From contig NZ_JAPPVJ010000007.1 in the NCBI RefSeq assembly GCF_026711005.1, positions 62,001 through 126,000 of the forward strand: a stretch of 64,000 bases of DNA, read 5' to 3'. The DNA is from Sphingobacterium sp. UT-1RO-CII-1 (lineage in GTDB: Bacteria; Bacteroidota; Bacteroidia; Sphingobacteriales; Sphingobacteriaceae). Of the stretch, positions 56,401 through 63,829 are shown piece by piece (position 1 is the first letter of the stretch; each line of letters starts with the position of its first letter). The notes beneath the pieces are model-generated. The model ran no database searches, was not told the DNA's origin, and was given only the letters and a program-made list of their open reading frames with translations. Both the position numbers and the translations under genes were made by a program.

Positions 56401-56694
56401 GACATACCTGCTACTAGAAAAATTGGTGATAATGTGACTTATTCGGCTAGTATATATGACGATGCAGAAGTGTTGGTCACTCGTGGAGATCAGGTTCGCC
56501 TGCAGGATATTAACCTGTCTTATACGTTGCCGAGGTCTGCTACCGGTGGATTTGCAGAGCTGCGTGTATTTGCCTATGCCCGGGACTTGGGTATACTGTG
56601 GAAAGCAAATAAACAGGGGATAGACCCTGACTTTGCAAATGCAGAATATAGAACTCCAAAGTCATTTTCCATTGGTGTGCAGGCTAATTTTTAA
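53500..56694 (+). CDS. SusC/RagA family TonB-linked outer membrane protein 4 (compositional mosaic)
   Basis: 1064 residues. Signal peptide [20 protein letters not shown]; short beta domain [17 protein letters not shown]; no typical VVVVGYG TonB-box but [25 protein letters not shown]; plug [31 protein letters not shown] and [27 protein letters not shown]; barrel to FSIGVQANF. The [14 protein letters not shown] form marks a subgroup of SusC that I associate with TlpA-type genes. Base composition is markedly higher from ~53850 to ~56000 (37 of 60 G+C in 54121-54180) than after it (24 of 60 in 56161-56220). SusD 4 follows after 5 bases. The substrate is unknown. Confidence 0.93.
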   Translation: [1064 protein letters not shown]

Positions 56695-56699
56695 ACATT

Positions 56700-58058
56700 A
56701 TGATTATGAAACATATATACTTATTTATTCTTGTCATACTTTCCTGTATAGGTTGTGGCAAAGAGTTTTTAGATAAAAAACGGAATGCTAATCAGGTGGT
56801 GCCTGCTTCAGCCAAAGACTTTTTGGCTCTTATGGATTATAAGAGCATGATGAATGGGAATATCACTAGTAGATTACTTTTGGGTGCAGGCGAAGAGTAC
56901 ATAGTAGCAGATGAAGTGTACGATGCGATAAATATTGTCAATTATTTGCCTGAGAAAAGAGCTTATACTTGGGAGAAAGGTGATTTATTTGAAGATAAGG
57001 AATTTCAGGACTGGAATATTACGTACGCCCGCATTATGTATACTAACCTAGTGCTAGCAGGTAAGAAGTCGGGCAATTCTGCTCAAGAAACGGAGGAGTG
57101 GGATAAATTAAGGGGGATTGCTTTATTCCACCGCAGTTGGAATTACTTTAGGCTAATGCAGCATTATGGAAAGCCATGGAAAAAAGAGATGGAAAACGAA
57201 ATATGCCCTATTCCGTTCCGTACAGATTATGACTTGGAGGTAAAGGAACGCTACTTATCATACAAAGATTATTATGAACACCTGATTGAAGCGGTAGAAG
57301 AGGCTATACAGTTGCTACCTCTTTCGCAACCAGCGAAAACCAGACCAAACCGTTCGGCAGCAAATTTATTGTTATCAAAAATCTATTTGCAGATGCACGA
57401 TTACAAGAAGGCGCTGGCCCATGCGCAAGAATGTGTGTCGCTAAGCCTGGATTTGTTAGATTTTAATGTCATAGAGCAAACGACAGCATCGCCGTTTAAA
57501 GAAGATTATGGATTGTCAAACCCTGAAATTTTGTTTTATCACTCTTCAGAGGGCGGCTATTTTATGAGTGATAGGCGGATGAATGTTTCCAGCAATCTTC
57601 TCAATCTTTATGAAACGAGGGATTTAAGAAGTAAAATATTTTTTCTTGAGCAAGAGGATGGTCGCTGGGTTTTTAATGGTCAGTTGAGTGGTAATAATTA
57701 TACTTATTATGACGGTTTAACAACTGCGGAGGCTTACCTTATAATGGCAGAATGTTTGGCAAGGGATAATGCCCTAGACGATGCACAAGCAATATTGGAA
57801 AAGCTGCTGAAAAATCGTTATGAAAAAGGTGCTGATTATAAGTTGAAGAAAGGACTGTCTAAAGACCAATTAGTGGGTAAGGTGTTGGAAGAACGTAGAA
57901 AAGAATTGTGCTTTCGAGCTATTCGTTGGGAAGATTTAAGAAGATTGAATGCAGAGGGGATGTATACAGAAACGCTAGAGCGTACAGTAAAAGGTGAACG
58001 GCATGAAAACAAATGGGATACGGGAGTATGGTATTGGGGGCTGCCAAAAAGAAGCTGA
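56700..58058 (+). CDS. SusD/RagB family surface lipoprotein 4
   Basis: 452 residues. Lipobox LSCIGC (Cys20-21 from the first Met; ATG 56706 is an equally possible start). Blocks: KKRNANQVVPASAKDFLALMDYKSM, LRGIALFHRSWNYFRLMQHYGKPW, SAANLLLSKIYLQMHDYKKALAHAQECVSLS (TPR-like) and VLEERRKELCFRAIRWEDLRRLNAE. Partner of SusC 4 and end of the TlpA-SusC-SusD unit. Confidence 0.93.
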   Translation: MIMKHIYLFILVILSCIGCGKEFLDKKRNANQVVPASAKDFLALMDYKSMMNGNITSRLLLGAGEEYIVADEVYDAINIVNYLPEKRAYTWEKGDLFEDKEFQDWNITYARIMYTNLVLAGKKSGNSAQETEEWDKLRGIALFHRSWNYFRLMQHYGKPWKKEMENEICPIPFRTDYDLEVKERYLSYKDYYEHLIEAVEEAIQLLPLSQPAKTRPNRSAANLLLSKIYLQMHDYKKALAHAQECVSLSLDLLDFNVIEQTTASPFKEDYGLSNPEILFYHSSEGGYFMSDRRMNVSSNLLNLYETRDLRSKIFFLEQEDGRWVFNGQLSGNNYTYYDGLTTAEAYLIMAECLARDNALDDAQAILEKLLKNRYEKGADYKLKKGLSKDQLVGKVLEERRKELCFRAIRWEDLRRLNAEGMYTETLERTVKGERHENKWDTGVWYWGLPKRS

Positions 58059-58065
58059 GAAAAAA

Positions 58066-58091
58066 GATTAGGGGCTTTTTAGCCCCTAATC
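58066..58091 (-). terminator. Terminator between SusD 4 and the DUF6520 gene
   Basis: Arms GATTAGGGGCT (58066-58076) and AGCCCCTAATC (58081-58091) with a 4-base loop. The T-tract lies on the minus-strand side (plus-strand A6 at 58060-58065), so it chiefly ends the DUF6520 transcript. Confidence 0.85.
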
Positions 58092-58128
58092 CTCGGTATT
58101 AGCCCCGTGATGAAAACATGCTTATGAA

Positions 58129-58470
58129 TTATTCCGGTCTGTGACGCGAATCACCCTGGGCGTAGCCGTTGTCGATGACATCCTGCATGGTGATCGGGAA
58201 AGTAGTAGAAGCGGGAAGCTCTAATTCTTTCGCACAAAGAGGTTTGCTATCGTCTGTAGATGTGCAAGGGGTAGTTGGCGCACCACCTGGATATAAACCA
58301 ACAATCTCTAGATCACTATTGTTAGCTGGAGATCCTCCTTGCTTAAGCTCCACTTGATACCAAAGCACCTCATCGTTCTTTTTTATCTCTGTCCATGAAA
58401 TAGCGAATATTCCAGCAGCGATAAAAGCGACTAAGCCCAGTATGTTGAAGTTTTTAAATAGTTTTTTCAT
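58129..58470 (-). CDS. DUF6520-type small exported protein
   Basis: 113 residues. An N-terminal hydrophobic segment (ILGLVAFIAAGIFAISW) is followed by a short extracytoplasmic part with two Cys residues (TTPCTST...PLCAKE) and the motif PITMQDVIDNGYAQGDSR near the end. It resembles the Bacteroidota DUF6520 family, of unknown function to me. It lies downstream of the MauE-like gene on the same strand, with a 150-base gap holding a small hairpin (CAGGTC/GACCTG). The two are convergent with the TlpA-SusC-SusD unit. Confidence 0.65.
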   Translation of the reverse strand: MKKLFKNFNILGLVAFIAAGIFAISWTEIKKNDEVLWYQVELKQGGSPANNSDLEIVGLYPGGAPTTPCTSTDDSKPLCAKELELPASTTFPITMQDVIDNGYAQGDSRHRPE

Positions 58471-58620
58471 AATTGAAAAGTATTAAAACGTTCGTATGCT
58501 TCGATTTACCCAGGTCCGTTGCATGACCTGCCTCTTGGCAATACCTTGACCTTTGCCTGAAAGAGGATAACACATATGATGTATGGCAGGGGAGGTCTGC
58601 ACCCTGCAAGCCTATGTTAG

Positions 58621-59085
58621 TCACTGGTTTTTGCTACCCTCCCTTCTGCCTGCATCCGTCTGGACATCTCCAACAGGGAGGCTTCTAGAGGCCAATATCC
58701 ATGTATATATACCTAAAGCAATAAATGCTATATTGAAAAAAATGTGTTCTATATGGCTGGCATTGTTGAGTATGCCACCACAGGCGCAGGGAACTTTGCC
58801 AAAAACTTTGGCAGCCCCTAAAGCGAGGTAAAGTGTAAATAGGCCGAGTAAGCCGACAGAGGTTTTGATGCCTATTAAAGTTGTGCGGCGCTGTATGAGC
58901 AAGCCCGCAACGATAAGGCCTAGTAGGGGGATAAACCAGAACAAGATATTCGCCAGCCAGCCTGGGAAAATCTGTAGCTGCATTTCTCTGCGGCTGCTAT
59001 CCCAGTTGTATAACTTGACGATGGCAGCATACCCCCAAAGGAGTATGAAAATGTAAGGGCTGTATTTTATGATTTTCTTGTTCAT
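58621..59085 (-). CDS. MauE/DoxX-type redox-associated membrane protein
   Basis: 154 residues, four membrane helices. The mark is VPCACGGILNN after the second helix pair (CxC followed by GG), which is typical of the MauE/DoxD-like proteins of Bacteroidota. MauE-type proteins are thought to pass reducing equivalents or support disulfide formation of exported proteins. Together with the TlpA-like CRPC protein ~5 kb away this suggests a small envelope redox module. Start ATG 59085. Confidence 0.75.
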   Translation of the reverse strand: MNKKIIKYSPYIFILLWGYAAIVKLYNWDSSRREMQLQIFPGWLANILFWFIPLLGLIVAGLLIQRRTTLIGIKTSVGLLGLFTLYLALGAAKVFGKVPCACGGILNNASHIEHIFFNIAFIALGIYTWILASRSLPVGDVQTDAGRREGSKNQ

Positions 59086-59288
59086 GTATTTCTATCTTTT
59101 GCTTTAAGCAAAGCTAAGGCACATATTTTTTGAAAATTTGTGTTATAACAAAGGTTTTTCTCGAGATGATTTGTTATGGTATGTTTTTTTATGCCGTTAC
59201 GACTGTGTTTAGTTTTACTTTTTCTTGATAAAAAGTAATGAAAAATCAAGACTGGGATGCTGTTTCGCTAAAAGCATCTTTAAGCCCG

Positions 59289-59335
59289 GAATAGGTTTAA
59301 GCCGTTTCGCTACGCTTCACTTCGGAAACCTATTC
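59289..59335. repeat. Inverted repeat, possibly a REP-like element
   Basis: GAATAGGTTT (59289-59298) and AAACCTATTC (59326-59335) flank a GC-richer core with CCGTTTCG / CTTCGG, which can extend the hairpin. Composition differs from the AT-rich surroundings. Confidence 0.65.
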
Positions 59336-59423
59336 TGTTCGGTCTTTTTGATTGCTTTCTTTACGCGACAGTATCCGAGGTCGGTCCTGTTTTGTGTTTA
59401 TGATCTCTGTGTTGTTTTTTCTC

Positions 59424-59455
59424 TCCGTCATCGCGAGCGTAGTGCGGCGATCTCT
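59424..59455 (+). repeat. Dispersed repeat of the CGTCATCGCGAGCG type
   Basis: CGTCATCGCGAGCGTAGTGC, then GGCGATCTC: the same class as the copy inside the TlpA gene (52814-52844), here intergenic and in the opposite orientation. Confidence 0.7.
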
Positions 59456-59886
59456 CTTTTACTTTTACAGTTTTGTTATGGTATGTTTTTTTATTCCCGT
59501 GGTAGGCAGACACAGAACAATTGCTGCGTTATGCCACCTATCTGAAGCTTTGTTTTTACTTCCTCATCGCTTACAATTCAAATGTATATCAAAAAAGAAG
59601 TGAGTGAGGGGATGATATTTTGAAAGACGACAGGCGTTTTAAAGCTTCTAAGCTAGGTGAGCTCAAAAAAGGTGAGTCGAAGAGCTATTTTTTGAAAAGT
59701 TACATTCTTACAGGAGTGGCGTTATAAGCCGTTGTAGGTATGTTTTTTTGAGAAATGGAAGAGGTGTTAAGGGGGATGATCCCCCCTTTATTTTAAAAAT
59801 ATTATAAAAGTAGCTAAAACTTTAAAGCCGGTTAAGCTATTGCATGAATGTAGGGGGGGACAAAGGAGTTGATAAATTATATTATA

Positions 59887-59924
59887 AAAAGGCTGTGTAT
59901 TAAACTATAAATACACAGCCTTTT
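59887..59924 (-). terminator. Terminator of the Mrp gene
   Basis: 15-bp arms (59887-59901, 59910-59924) with an 8-base loop and A/T-rich outer ends; the minus-strand reading ends in T5. Confidence 0.88.
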
Positions 59925-59958
59925 AAAATATTTGCCTGTTAAGATCAGGCATAATTTC

Positions 59959-61017
59959 TTATTTTCTTGCTAAGATGGATAGTTCCTGTGCTACTTTACC
60001 GGCAATATCTCTAAACGACTCTACTACTTTTTCTTCTGCATCCAATAAAATTGGAAAACCATTGTCTCCGGCATCCGCTACTGACTTGACTAACGGGATT
60101 TCGCCAAGAAGCGTCACGTTGTTACTTTCGGCTAATCTTTTACCTCCGTCTTTTCCAAAAATATAGTATTTATTATCCGGTAGCTCAGCAGGGGAGAAGT
60201 AAGCCATATTTTCCACAATACCGATAATTGGGATATTAATACCTTCCATTTGATACATCGCTAATCCTTTTACAGCATCGGCTACGGCTACTTGCTGTGG
60301 TGTCGTGACAATGACAGCGCCCGATATAGGATAGGATTGTGCTACAGTGATATGAATATCTCCGGTTCCTGGTGGCATATCTACAACAAGATAATCTAGC
60401 TCGCCCCATTCGGTATCACCAAAAAGCTGTTTTATGGCAGAGGTGGCCATAGGCCCTCGCCAAGGAATTGGCTGGTTGGGGTCGGTAAAGAAACCGATAG
60501 ATAATAGTTTTAAACCATATTTTTCAATAGGAACCATTTTCGTTTTGCCATCAGGAGTTTTCATAGACTCGGGGCGTGCGTTTTCCAGACCAAACATAAT
60601 AGGAAGCGACGGGCCATAAATATCTGCATCTAAGAGCCCGGTTTTAGCGCCTGTGTCTGCCAAGGCTAGAGCTAGGTTGCTGGCAACAGTAGATTTACCA
60701 ACACCGCCTTTTCCTGAAGAAACTAAAATAATATTCTTTATATTGTTAAGTTGTGCTGTTTCGGTACTGATAACCCGGGATGTCATATTGATTTCTGCCT
60801 CGATTTCTTTGCCTATGAAAAGTGCAATTGCATTACGGCATGCATGCTCTATATGATCTTTGAGCGGGCAGGCGGGCGTAGTTAAAACAACATCAAACTT
60901 TACTTTATTCGGTAATATCTCTATATTTTGAATCATGTTAAGCGTGACGAGATCTTTTTTCAAGTCCGGATCGTCAACATGACTCAATGCGTGTAATACA
61001 TTTTCTTTAGTAACCAT
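59959..61017 (-). CDS. Mrp/NBP35-family ATPase (Fe-S cluster carrier)
   Basis: 352 residues. An N-terminal DUF59/MIP18-like domain (VLHALSHVDDPDLKKDLVTLNM) is followed by a P-loop ATPase: VSSGKGGVGKSTVASNLA (deviant Walker A), DADIYGPSLPIMFG, DYLVVDMPPGTGDIH and IVENMAYFSPAELP. It takes part in iron-sulfur cluster transfer in the cytoplasm. In many Mrp proteins a CxxC follows 'ENMxxF'; here it is SPAELPDNKYY, without Cys, as seen in other Bacteroidota members. Upstream on the other strand is the GT51 gene. Confidence 0.92.
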   Translation of the reverse strand: MVTKENVLHALSHVDDPDLKKDLVTLNMIQNIEILPNKVKFDVVLTTPACPLKDHIEHACRNAIALFIGKEIEAEINMTSRVISTETAQLNNIKNIILVSSGKGGVGKSTVASNLALALADTGAKTGLLDADIYGPSLPIMFGLENARPESMKTPDGKTKMVPIEKYGLKLLSIGFFTDPNQPIPWRGPMATSAIKQLFGDTEWGELDYLVVDMPPGTGDIHITVAQSYPISGAVIVTTPQQVAVADAVKGLAMYQMEGINIPIIGIVENMAYFSPAELPDNKYYIFGKDGGKRLAESNNVTLLGEIPLVKSVADAGDNGFPILLDAEEKVVESFRDIAGKVAQELSILARK

Positions 61018-61145
61018 AATCCTATTTTCTTAAACAAATCTACAAAATGCAGGCTACAATAATGTCATTTTTGGGTTGTTATAAAAGTTGAAGAAAAATA
61101 GTTTGTCATAATTGTCTAATTTTGACGAAATGTTAAATAGGTCAT

Positions 61146-63182
61146 ATGAAACTGAAAGACATACAGGAATATTTAATGCCGTATAAAAAGGTAATATGGA
61201 TTGCTCTAGGGGTACTGGTCGGGCTATTAGCTTTATCAGTAGTAGTGGGTTTAAGTATACGGAAGGAGCTGTTGAGCAAAACACTGGCAAAAGTAGAGCG
61301 AAAGTTCAGGGATGATTATGCTATCGTATTTAAAGTTGAAGAAGCTCGTTTTTCGGGACTGAATAGCGTCAGTATGCGCCATGTAGAGCTTCTCCCTGAT
61401 AATCGGGAGAAGCTTGCAGACATCGGTTATATGGAGATAAGCATTCAATTGTGGTCACTTTTATTCGGCGAAGTTAAAGTCGGGAATTTACAGCTCCATG
61501 ATACGCAAGTGAGCTTTGTTAAACGGGACAGCTTAAGCAATTATGATTTTTTATTTCGCAAAAAACAACAGGATAGCACGGTAGCGAAACTAACGAATGA
61601 ACAGAATTATGCAGCTTTGCTTGAAAGTATTATCAAAGAGGTTTTTTTTAAAATACCTCGTAATATGGAAGTGAAAAACTTTGAACTGTCATACCGTGAT
61701 GATTACATGGAGCAGCGGGTGCATGTGCCCGATGGCTTGATAGATGATGGAGAATTTAGAGCAGCATTATTTTTAAATAACCATGAGGCGCAGTGGAATT
61801 TGACTGGGCATGTAAATTCTAAAAGACAGCAAATGAAGCTTGTTGTTTCTTCGGAAAAAGAGAATGTGGAGTTGCCTTTTTTAAAGGGCAAGTATGGCTT
61901 AAGTGTTAGTTTTGATGAACTTGTTTTTGATTTAGAAAAAGTTAAACGGCAAAGTAGAGATTCGCTAACATTAGCTGGGAGCTGGTCGTTTGCTAACCTT
62001 AGCGTAGAACATCGCAGGTTGTCCGAGCAGAAGGTGTCTTGGCCCGAAGCTTCTGGACAAGGGCAGATTAATATTGGAAAGTCAAGTGTAGAGATTGATC
62101 CGGAAAGTACGGTAAAGGTTAAAGATTTTGTTGTACATCCGCATATCCGTTATGATATGAATCCCGAAAAAGTTTTTTCACTTGCGGTGCATACCGGGTA
62201 TTTTGAGGCGCAAAAATTATTTGATGCTATACCTTCCGGTCTGTTTAATAGTGTAGAAGGTATAGAAGTGCAAGGGCAGGTTGCTTATGATTTAGATTTT
62301 AAGATAAATATAGATAATCCGGACAGTCTGAGCTTTAGCTCGAAAATTGATGATAAGCAGTTGAAAATAGTAAAATGGGGAGCACTTGATCCTACAGAGA
62401 TGAATGGAGCGTTTGTTTATAAAGCTTACGAAGATTCGGTATTGATGCGAGAGATTGTGGTGGGCAGATCTAATCCTAAGTTTACGGCATTGGAGGATAT
62501 TGCTCCGGTTTTGAGAAAATCCGTTTTAAACACGGAGGACCCTAATTTTTTTCAGCATAAAGGGTTTGAAGAAGAAGCATTTAAATTATCTCTTATTACG
62601 AATGTTAAGGAGAAAGCATTCAAGCGTGGAGCAAGTACTATCTCTATGCAATTGGTGAAAAATGTGTTTCTGAACCGTAATAAAACCATGATGCGAAAGT
62701 TTGAAGAGGTGCTATTGGTATGGCTAATAGAAAATTCAGGAGAAGTGAGTAAAGAGCGGATGTATGAAGTGTACTTGAATGTGATTGAATGGGGCAAAAA
62801 TATATATGGTATACAGGAGGCTGCGCAGTATTATTTTGCTAAAGCACCAAGTATGCTCACGCTAGGAGAGAGCTTGTACCTAGCGAGTATTGTACCGAGA
62901 CCGAAAACAGGCTTGTCTTCTTTTGATTATAGCGGACATTTAAAACCATGGCTACAGCGCTACTTTAATACCTACGGGTCGATCATGGCGAAAAGAGGGC
63001 AATTGGAGGAAGAAGAAATGTTGGAAGCCTATGGGTTCTATCAAGTGCAATTGCGTGAAGCTTTAAGACCTCCGCGTCCTGCGGGAGTGTCGGATAGTTT
63101 AGAAGCAGAGGATATAGAAGCGGAACAAGAAGCTATAATTAAAGAGCTGGAAAAAGAAGAAAGGCTGCTCTTGTTGGAATAA
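61146..63182 (+). CDS. AsmA-like/GT51 biosynthetic peptidoglycan transglycosylase fusion
   Basis: 678 residues. One N-terminal membrane helix (VIWIALGVLVGLLALSVVVGL), an AsmA-like beta-rich periplasmic region (about 40-410), then a GT51 domain: SVLNTEDPNFFQHKGFEEEAF (catalytic Glu and the ED..F..H.G motif), KRGASTISMQLVKNVFLNR, YLNVIEWGKNIYGIQEAAQYYF (second Glu) and SLYLASIVPRPK. The transpeptidase domain of class A PBPs is absent. It polymerises glycan strands from lipid II. A -7 box TAATTTTG lies at 61117-61124. The C-terminus is a Glu-rich tail. hpt starts 31 bases after its stop. Confidence 0.9.
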   Translation: MKLKDIQEYLMPYKKVIWIALGVLVGLLALSVVVGLSIRKELLSKTLAKVERKFRDDYAIVFKVEEARFSGLNSVSMRHVELLPDNREKLADIGYMEISIQLWSLLFGEVKVGNLQLHDTQVSFVKRDSLSNYDFLFRKKQQDSTVAKLTNEQNYAALLESIIKEVFFKIPRNMEVKNFELSYRDDYMEQRVHVPDGLIDDGEFRAALFLNNHEAQWNLTGHVNSKRQQMKLVVSSEKENVELPFLKGKYGLSVSFDELVFDLEKVKRQSRDSLTLAGSWSFANLSVEHRRLSEQKVSWPEASGQGQINIGKSSVEIDPESTVKVKDFVVHPHIRYDMNPEKVFSLAVHTGYFEAQKLFDAIPSGLFNSVEGIEVQGQVAYDLDFKINIDNPDSLSFSSKIDDKQLKIVKWGALDPTEMNGAFVYKAYEDSVLMREIVVGRSNPKFTALEDIAPVLRKSVLNTEDPNFFQHKGFEEEAFKLSLITNVKEKAFKRGASTISMQLVKNVFLNRNKTMMRKFEEVLLVWLIENSGEVSKERMYEVYLNVIEWGKNIYGIQEAAQYYFAKAPSMLTLGESLYLASIVPRPKTGLSSFDYSGHLKPWLQRYFNTYGSIMAKRGQLEEEEMLEAYGFYQVQLREALRPPRPAGVSDSLEAEDIEAEQEAIIKELEKEERLLLLE

Positions 63183-63212
63183 TAAAATATTACAAAGTAA
63201 AAAGATGAATGT

Positions 63213-63755
63213 ATGAAACAGGTAATTGTCGGCGACTTAACCTTTGATTTGTTTATTAGTGCTAATCAGATTAAAGAGCGTACAACTGAAATGGGGCAAA
63301 AAATAAGCGAAACATATGGGGATAAAAAGCCTGTATTTATAGGTGTTTTGAATGGTTGTTTTATGTTTATGGCAGATCTGATAAGGGAGGTTGATATTCC
63401 GTGCGAGCTGTCTTTTGTAAAATTGTCTTCTTACCAAGGAACAGCCTACGGACAGATAAATGAGCTGCTTGGGGTAGGGATTGATTTGACAGGCAGGGAT
63501 GTTATTCTTGTAGAAGATGTAATTGATTCTGGAAATTCACTGAAATATACGATAGAAGCACTGGAGAAATTAAAAGTGAAAAGTATAGCTGTTTGTGCCC
63601 TATTGTTGAAGCCTAGCTGTTTACTGCATACTTTCGATAATATTTTAGCCGTGGGTTTCGAAATAGAGAAGGAGTTTGTCGTTGGTTACGGTCTAGATTA
63701 TGACGGCCTTGGCCGAAACTTAGCAGATATTTATCAGTGTGCACCAGAACAGTAA
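63213..63755 (+). CDS. hpt: Hypoxanthine phosphoribosyltransferase
   Basis: 180 residues, type I PRTase. PRPP motif VILVEDVIDSGNSL (about 94-107); an early GVLNGCFMFMADLIREV loop and a late GFEIEKEFVVGYGLDYDGLGRNL closing segment match HPRT. It converts hypoxanthine or guanine to IMP/GMP in purine salvage. It probably shares a transcript with the GT51 gene. Confidence 0.96.
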   Translation: MKQVIVGDLTFDLFISANQIKERTTEMGQKISETYGDKKPVFIGVLNGCFMFMADLIREVDIPCELSFVKLSSYQGTAYGQINELLGVGIDLTGRDVILVEDVIDSGNSLKYTIEALEKLKVKSIAVCALLLKPSCLLHTFDNILAVGFEIEKEFVVGYGLDYDGLGRNLADIYQCAPEQ

Positions 63756-63780
63756 TAGCTTATTTTTTGGAATTTTTTGC

Positions 63781-63822
63781 AAGGAGAGTTTAAGGGTTAA
63801 ATAAACTCTCCTTATTTTTTTA
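63781..63822. terminator. Bidirectional terminator after hpt
   Basis: 12-bp arms AAGGAGAGTTTA (63781-63792) and TAAACTCTCCTT (63802-63813) with a 9-base loop, then a T-run; it also faces the stop of the minus-strand gene. Confidence 0.9.
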
Positions 63823-63829
63823 GATAAAA

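Larger units (their letters stand above)
59086..59958. other. Repeat-rich gap upstream of the MauE gene
   Basis: About 870 bases with no ORF I accept. It holds an inverted repeat at 59289-59335, a CGTCAT-type dispersed repeat at 59424-59455, a hairpin around 59770-59795 (GGGGGATGATCCCCC), and the terminator of the Mrp gene at 59887-59924. Two frames over this DNA are products of the repeats. Confidence 0.6.

Noticed and set aside
59225..59603. Two overlapping plus-strand ORFs of 106 and 83 residues
   Set aside because: Translations of dispersed repeats (the RERSAAI-type peptide is a known sign of the CGTCAT-class repeat); no family resemblance.
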